DNA of 64,000 nt, from positions 1 to 64,000 of the forward strand of contig CAZBLK010000010.1 in assembly GCA_964492715.1 (NCBI GenBank), read 5' to 3'. This DNA comes from CAZBLK01 sp964492715. Lineage in GTDB: Bacteria; Bacillota; Clostridia; Lachnospirales; WRBF01. The notes under the pieces were generated by a model. That model was not told the DNA's origin, searched no databases, and was given only the letters and a program-made list of their open reading frames with translations. A program made the position numbers and the translations under genes. Shown here one piece after another: positions 59,819 to 64,000 of this stretch (its first letter is position 1; every line of letters starts with the position of its first letter).

Positions 59819-60181
59819 TTACCCTTCGATAACTGCATACGCAACAGCAAGCTCTGAACAATGCGAAATTGACAAATGCACTTTTAAAGCACCTAAGTTA
59901 TCAAAAATAATTTTTGCATTGTTGTGTAAAAAAGCAACAGGCTTGCCCTTATCATCATGCAAAACTTCAATGTCTGTAAGCGAAAACCCAGAAATCCCTG
60001 TTCCCAAAGCTTTTGCAACAGCTTCCTTTGCAGCAAAGCCGCCAGCCATTGACTGTGCACTTTTTGCACTAAAATAGTTCTGTTCCTTTTCGGTAAAAAC
60101 CTTTTTTACAAACCTCTCATTTTCAGCCGCTTTTTTTACACGTTCTATTTCAATAATGTCTGTGCCAATTCCCAAAATCAT
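59819..60181 (-). CDS. acpS: Holo-[acyl-carrier-protein] synthase
   Basis: This 120-residue enzyme transfers phosphopantetheine from CoA to ACP. MILGIGTDIIEIERVKKA carries the Mg-binding Asp, FTEKEQNYF and GGFAAKEAVAKALGTGI the catalytic WxxKEA-like segment (F in place of W), and LSISHCSELAVAYAV ends the protein. It is the only minus-strand gene here; upstream is GGTGGTGG. Confidence 0.95.
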   Translation of the reverse strand: MILGIGTDIIEIERVKKAAENERFVKKVFTEKEQNYFSAKSAQSMAGGFAAKEAVAKALGTGISGFSLTDIEVLHDDKGKPVAFLHNNAKIIFDNLGALKVHLSISHCSELAVAYAVIEG

Positions 60182-60307
60182 TAACTGCCACCACCATTTA
60201 TAATCTAATATTGCACAAATTTTTTGCCCGCATGTTTCATTTTATAATTATATATGATAAAATAATAGTATAAAAGCTTTATTAGTTTTTGTAAAGGAGT
60301 GAGTTTT

Positions 60308-60826
60308 ATGGCAGGCAGTGATAATAACAACAATAGCAGCAACAAAACAGATTCAAGAAACCGAGGAACAATAATTGTTTTGGCAGTTATTTTAATACTT
60401 GGTGTAGGTGGCGTTATTCTTGCGCTAATTTGGCCTATGTTATCAAGGTACACTCCAGTGACTATGGTGAAAATACCTACTGTTGAAGTGCTTTTAATGA
60501 CAAGTGAGGACAAAGGATTGAACATAAGTGCAACTTTTTCTGTTGAAGTAAAATCCAACAAGGCAAAAAAAATAAATGGTGACGAATTGTCTGGAAACAT
60601 AAAGAAAATTCTTGAACAGCTTGACTACAGGGAAATGCAGAACGAAAACACAATGGACTATGTTCAAGAGCAAATTATGCTTAAACTTCCAGCACAGGTT
60701 GATATGTCAGACATTGAAGGGCTTTACATTACAGGGTTTAACGTGGGTGACAAATGGAAGTTTGGAGATGGCACACAAAATGAGCAAAAGAATTCGATAA
60801 ACAATGTACTCCAAGGTTTTAAATAG
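60308..60826 (+). CDS. FliL-like single-pass membrane protein
   Basis: A 172-residue protein: Asn/Ser-rich cytoplasmic N-terminus, one membrane helix near 22-47 (TIIVLAVILILGVGGVILAL), and an extracellular domain. VEVLLMTSEDKGLNISATFSVEV followed by a helix and VDMSDIEGLYITGFNVG resembles the layout of flagellar FliL or other SPFH-like stator accessories. The similarity is weak and it lacks flagellar neighbours. AAAGGAGTG precedes the ATG at 60308. Confidence 0.5.
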   Translation: MAGSDNNNNSSNKTDSRNRGTIIVLAVILILGVGGVILALIWPMLSRYTPVTMVKIPTVEVLLMTSEDKGLNISATFSVEVKSNKAKKINGDELSGNIKKILEQLDYREMQNENTMDYVQEQIMLKLPAQVDMSDIEGLYITGFNVGDKWKFGDGTQNEQKNSINNVLQGFK

Positions 60827-60951
60827 TAGTTATTTAAAGCTCTTATAAGTGGTTGGGACGAGGCTGTAAAGCGGTGTTTGGTTCGAGTTGGGCGAAGTAA
60901 CTTTATTATTTAGCAATGAAAATAAAAATTAAAAAATAAGGGGACATGATT

Positions 60952-61500
60952 ATGAAGCAAAGTTTTTTAGGCAAGTTGCTTTCAGAAGTAATTGTTGTTG
61001 TAGTTGTTATTTTAATTTTTTATTTTTTTGCATTGCCTAAAGGTGGTAACAATAGTAACGATGTGAAAAAGCAGTTCATTAACACATTTTACACAAGCAA
61101 TGTTGAAAGGTATGCAAACTTGCAAAAAGATACGGCTGTTTTACTAAGTTCTACTGTACCGAAAGATAATAATAGTAACGTAGTTCAGCTCGACGGCAAG
61201 CAGTTCCAAGCTTATATTGACGGCTACAAGGACATTGTAGAAGAAAAAGCTTTGGGCACTTTAATTGCTAACATGTATATAACTAACATTGACGAACTGG
61301 CATACAAAAACAACGACGAAATAACCGTTGGCAAAGTTGACTTTAAAAAGGAAACGGAAAGCGACAGAATAGAGCAGTACAGATTTGTAGTTTCTTTAAA
61401 AGGGAAAAACGCCAAATATTCAAACGCAGAAGGTGTTTTAACTGTTGAAAACGGCTTGATAAGGACTTTTAGGGAAACTGTTAGAGCTAAAGCTGAGTGA
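60952..61500 (+). CDS. Hypothetical membrane-anchored protein
   Basis: A 182-residue protein with one N-terminal membrane helix (LLSEVIVVVVVILIFYFFAL, near 10-29) and an extracellular alpha/beta-looking domain ending in GVLTVENGLIRTFRETVRAKAE. Not recognised. Start placed at 60952, 8 nt after AAGGGG; ATG at 60946 would add two residues. It follows the FliL-like gene in the same direction after 125 nt, and could act with it. Confidence 0.6.
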   Translation: MKQSFLGKLLSEVIVVVVVILIFYFFALPKGGNNSNDVKKQFINTFYTSNVERYANLQKDTAVLLSSTVPKDNNSNVVQLDGKQFQAYIDGYKDIVEEKALGTLIANMYITNIDELAYKNNDEITVGKVDFKKETESDRIEQYRFVVSLKGKNAKYSNAEGVLTVENGLIRTFRETVRAKAE

Positions 61501-61545
61501 TGCTTGGTTAGATTATAAAAAACAATTTCAAGTAAATAGGTGGTT

Positions 61546-62187
61546 ATGAAAACAATAATAAAAACAGAAGCATTACGCTTCAAAGACATACTAACGTACC
61601 CAAACATTGAAATAGAAAAAACCAAAGCAACGTTTATAAAAGGCGAGAGCGGTTGCGGCAAAAGTACGCTTTTAAAGCTGTTTAATGCAACACTTTCGCC
61701 TTCTCACGGTGAAATATTTTTTAATGGCGAAAACATCGAAAAGCTTGACACAATTAAGCTTAGGCAAGATGTTTTGTTGGCATGTCAAGTTCCGTTTTTG
61801 TTTAAAACGTCAATATTTGAAAACTTCGTTTCGTACCACAATTACCGCAAAAACAATCCGCCGTCAGAAGCCGAGGCAGCGGACTATCTTCGCATTTGCA
61901 AAGCAGATTTTCCGCTTAATAAAGACGCGCAAATTATGTCTGGTGGTGAACGTCAGCGTGTTTATATTGCAATTTTTTTGTCGCTTCTTCCAAAAGTTTT
62001 AATGCTTGACGAGCCTTCGTCTGCCTTAAACACAGAAATGGGGCTTGAAGTAATTGGAAACGTGCTTTCGTTTTGTAAGCAAAAACAAATTACCCCAATA
62101 ATTGTAAGCCACAATGACGAGCTTACAAAAAGCCTTGCTGAAGATGTAGTCGAGCTAAAGAAAGGGGTGCAGCCATGCAGGACGTAA
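61546..62187 (+). CDS. fetA: FetA-like ABC transporter ATPase
   Basis: This 213-residue nucleotide-binding subunit has Walker A GESGCGKSTLLKLF near 32, a Q-loop region (VLLACQVPFLF), the ABC signature MSGGERQRVYIAIFL near 128, Walker B VLMLDEPSSAL near 148 and the H-loop VSHNDEL. It overlaps the following permease by 13 nt. The FetAB pair of E. coli exports iron and protects against oxidative stress; the metal here is inferred. Start at the ATG after AGGTGG. Confidence 0.8.
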   Translation: MKTIIKTEALRFKDILTYPNIEIEKTKATFIKGESGCGKSTLLKLFNATLSPSHGEIFFNGENIEKLDTIKLRQDVLLACQVPFLFKTSIFENFVSYHNYRKNNPPSEAEAADYLRICKADFPLNKDAQIMSGGERQRVYIAIFLSLLPKVLMLDEPSSALNTEMGLEVIGNVLSFCKQKQITPIIVSHNDELTKSLAEDVVELKKGVQPCRT

Positions 62188-62975
62188 CAACAAGCGGCGG
62201 AATTGTACAGCTTTCAATTTTGCAGTTTAGCCTTATATATTTGCTGCTTTTAATTGTAGCTGCACTTATGAAAAAGTCGAAAATCGACCAGACAAAGCTT
62301 CTTGTAGTTGCAAGCACACGAATGACTGTGCAGCTTGTTCTTGCTGGGCTTATTCTTTCATATTTGTTTAAAAATCCACACCCAGTTTTTACTGTTTTGT
62401 ATGTTTTTATAATGATTGGTTTTGCCATTCGCCGTGCGTTTAAACGTTGCCCCGAAATTAACAAAAGGTTTAAGCTTTACGTTGCGCTTTCAATTGCTTT
62501 TGCCGACTTGTTTGTTATTTTGTTTTTTATAGGTGGCGTAATTCAGGTAAATGTGTTTAACCCACAGTACGCAATTCCAATTAGTGGAATGATTATCGGC
62601 AATTCAATGACAGGAATAACGCTTGGCATTAGGGCGTTTACCGAAAACATAAAGGCGAATAGCCAGCAAATTGAAACGCTTTTAAACATTGGCGTTACAC
62701 CAGAGCGCATTTTAAGGCCATTTATTAAAGATGCTTTTGAAACGGCATATTTGCCGACACTTAACAACATGATTGGTATGGGTATTGTTTCGCTTCCTGG
62801 AATGATGACGGGTCAAATTCTTTCTGGCACGCTTCCGCTAACTGCAATTATGTACCAAATTGCAATTATGATTGCAATTTCTACGGCGACTTGCTTGACG
62901 GTGTTTAGTGCGTTGAACCTTGGGTATAAAACCCTTTATAATAACCGAAATCAGTTTGTTAGTAGCAATTCTTAA
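62175..62975 (+). CDS. fetB: FetB-like ABC transporter permease (UPF0014)
   Basis: This 266-residue integral membrane permease has about seven hydrophobic helices. Family motifs are RMTVQLVLAGLILSYLF near 57, IGNSMTGITLGIRAF near 142 and GMGIVSLPGMMTGQILSG near 200. Overlapping translation with the ATPase shows a two-gene exporter operon. Confidence 0.88.
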   Translation: MQDVTTSGGIVQLSILQFSLIYLLLLIVAALMKKSKIDQTKLLVVASTRMTVQLVLAGLILSYLFKNPHPVFTVLYVFIMIGFAIRRAFKRCPEINKRFKLYVALSIAFADLFVILFFIGGVIQVNVFNPQYAIPISGMIIGNSMTGITLGIRAFTENIKANSQQIETLLNIGVTPERILRPFIKDAFETAYLPTLNNMIGMGIVSLPGMMTGQILSGTLPLTAIMYQIAIMIAISTATCLTVFSALNLGYKTLYNNRNQFVSSNS

Positions 62976-62995
62976 TTTTGTCTTGTATTATCAAT

Positions 62996-63034
62996 TAAAA
63001 GAGGCATCTCATTTTCGAGAATGCCTCTTTTTTA
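62996..63034. terminator. Bidirectional terminator between fetB and the SLH gene
   Basis: AAAAGAGGCATtCTC-type stem: AAAGAGGCAT pairs with ATGCCTCTTT, with A-tract on one side and TTTTTT on the other, serving the convergent genes. Confidence 0.85.
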
Positions 63035-63044
63035 TTGCTAAAGG

Positions 63045-64000
63045 TTATTCAGCTAACATAGACTCAATAAACTTTGTAAACACTGTACTAACTTCGGCTC
63101 TTGTAGCAAACGCTTTAGGGTCAAAGTTGTTGCCAGTTTTTCCGCCCATAAGACCAATTTTTTGAATTTGTGTAACATCATCTTTAGCCCAAGACGAAAT
63201 GTTTCCGCTGTCGTTAAACCTTTCAACTTGCTGTGTATTTTTGAAAGAATATTTGTTTGTTTTAATAAACTTTGAAATTATCACAGCCATTTGCTCCCTT
63301 GTTACAGGCTCATTTGGGTCAAAGTTATTGTTTCCAACTCCGCTTACAATTCCGTTTTCAGTCGCCCACGCAACATAAGGTGCATACCACATGTCTTGCT
63401 TTACGTCGGAAAATGATGATTTGTTTTTGTAGTTGCTTGCATTAACTTCATTTAACTTGCCAAGAACTGTAACAAGCATTGCTCGTGTCATGTTTTGATT
63501 TGGTGCAAACATTTGGTTTCCAACGCCACTAAATAGCTCCCTAGTAGCGGTATATTCAATGTAATCGTTTGCCCAACTGTCTTTAGTATCGTTAAAGCTA
63601 ACGGCGTTGTTCTTAATAGCAAATTTTGTAAGATGCTTTGTTATAAAGAACATGTTGCTTCCTATAACTTTGCTCATTGGCAAAATAACATGTTTTCCGT
63701 CGGAAGAAACAGTGTATACAACTGTTGTTGCACTGTTTTCAGCTTTTTTCAGTGGTACAGAAACAGTAATATCATTTCCACCAAAGGACGTAACATACAA
63801 GCCGCCCACCGATATAGACAAGTAAAAGCTGCCGTCAGCATTTTCTGTAACTTTTACTTTAACATTTTCTTGTTTAACCTTTTCTATCTCTTTTAAAACA
63901 GATTTAGTTAAAGAAATTTTTGCTAATGGTGTATTAATTACTGTAGCTTCACACTTTAAAAGTTCTTTAAAAGCTTCCTTAGAAATTGAAACTTCATAAC
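63045..64000 (-). CDS. Triple SLH-domain surface protein (N-terminus outside the window)
   Basis: The reading frame stays open to the window edge, so at least 317 C-terminal residues are seen. The upstream part (VSISKEAFKELLKCEATVIN, TPLAKISLTKSVLKEIEKVK) resembles the repeat region found before SLH domains in Clostridia wall proteins. Three SLH domains follow: FNDTKDSWANDYIEYTATRE, FSDVKQDMWYAPYVAWATEN with FDPNEPVTREQMAVII, and FNDSGNISSWAKDDVTQIQK with FDPKAFATRAEVSTVF. They anchor the protein to pyruvylated wall polymer. An internal TTG at 63821 is not a real start. Confidence 0.88.
   Translation of the reverse strand, partial: YEVSISKEAFKELLKCEATVINTPLAKISLTKSVLKEIEKVKQENVKVKVTENADGSFYLSISVGGLYVTSFGGNDITVSVPLKKAENSATTVVYTVSSDGKHVILPMSKVIGSNMFFITKHLTKFAIKNNAVSFNDTKDSWANDYIEYTATRELFSGVGNQMFAPNQNMTRAMLVTVLGKLNEVNASNYKNKSSFSDVKQDMWYAPYVAWATENGIVSGVGNNNFDPNEPVTREQMAVIISKFIKTNKYSFKNTQQVERFNDSGNISSWAKDDVTQIQKIGLMGGKTGNNFDPKAFATRAEVSTVFTKFIESMLAE

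Noticed and set aside
63045..63821. A start codon at 63821 for the SLH protein
   Set aside because: The frame remains open to the window edge with plausible protein sequence and no ribosome binding site at 63821, so the gene is partial.

Overview
The window is a low-GC, densely packed bacterial chromosome segment. It most likely comes from a motile, anaerobic member of the Clostridia (Bacillota). Several things point there: strong AGGAGG-type ribosome binding sites, TTG and GTG starts, a T-box leader on valS, ylxM-ffh-rpsP-khpA-rimM-trmD and rimP-nusA-rnpM-ylxQ-infB-rbfA-nrnA-truB-ribF gene orders, SLH-domain and Fn3 surface proteins, and small hydrophobic type I toxin-like peptides. No rRNA, tRNA, CRISPR array, intact insertion sequence or prophage was seen.

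Layout. 1-620: two tandem copies of a 34-residue membrane peptide locus, each with a terminator hairpin and a near-consensus antisense promoter, which looks like a duplicated type I toxin-antitoxin module. 731-3687: a strong promoter, a long leader and a secreted protein with a copper-amine-oxidase-N-like C-terminus. 3700-6300: an unrecognised 256-residue protein and a D-hydantoinase/dihydropyrimidinase. 6400-18550 (minus strand): a Cache/poly-HAMP chemoreceptor, then a two-gene operon of very large Fn3/SLH-type surface proteins. 18730-28990: the rimP-nusA-infB-truB-ribF translation operon, ending in an AEC transporter. 29000-33150: bioY (minus) and the ylxM-ffh-rpsP-trmD operon.

33270-46300: a signalling island. 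It holds a Cache-PAS-GGDEF-EAL protein, a hybrid CheA with two P2-like repeats, two CheW-like domains and a receiver, then CheW, a chemoreceptor, CheB, CheR and two successive CheY-CheX pairs. 46337-51785: a HAD phosphatase, an MFS transporter, an M29 aminopeptidase, glycogen synthase and a YjfB-family peptide. 51870-54700: rpmH-rnpA-yidD-yidC-jag without a flanking dnaA or mnmE. 54698-58330: the tail of an ABC-F gene, a small XRE regulator beneath a large palindrome, and T-box-valS. 58382-64000: a GNAT, an unusual membrane protein with a PLMP/RRXRR-like N-terminus preceded by a G-tract/C-tract leader, acpS, two single-pass membrane proteins (one FliL-like), a FetAB-type exporter, and the C-terminal part of a triple-SLH protein that runs off the window.

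At least three families of short intergenic repeats are spread through the window: hairpins ending in CCCCAAGGTCTT, a 67-nt element present twice, and about 100-bp imperfect palindromes with AGCAATT termini. The least explained items are the leader RNA and PLMP-like membrane protein at 59005-59716, the tandem toxin locus at the left edge, and the duplicated-domain CheA.
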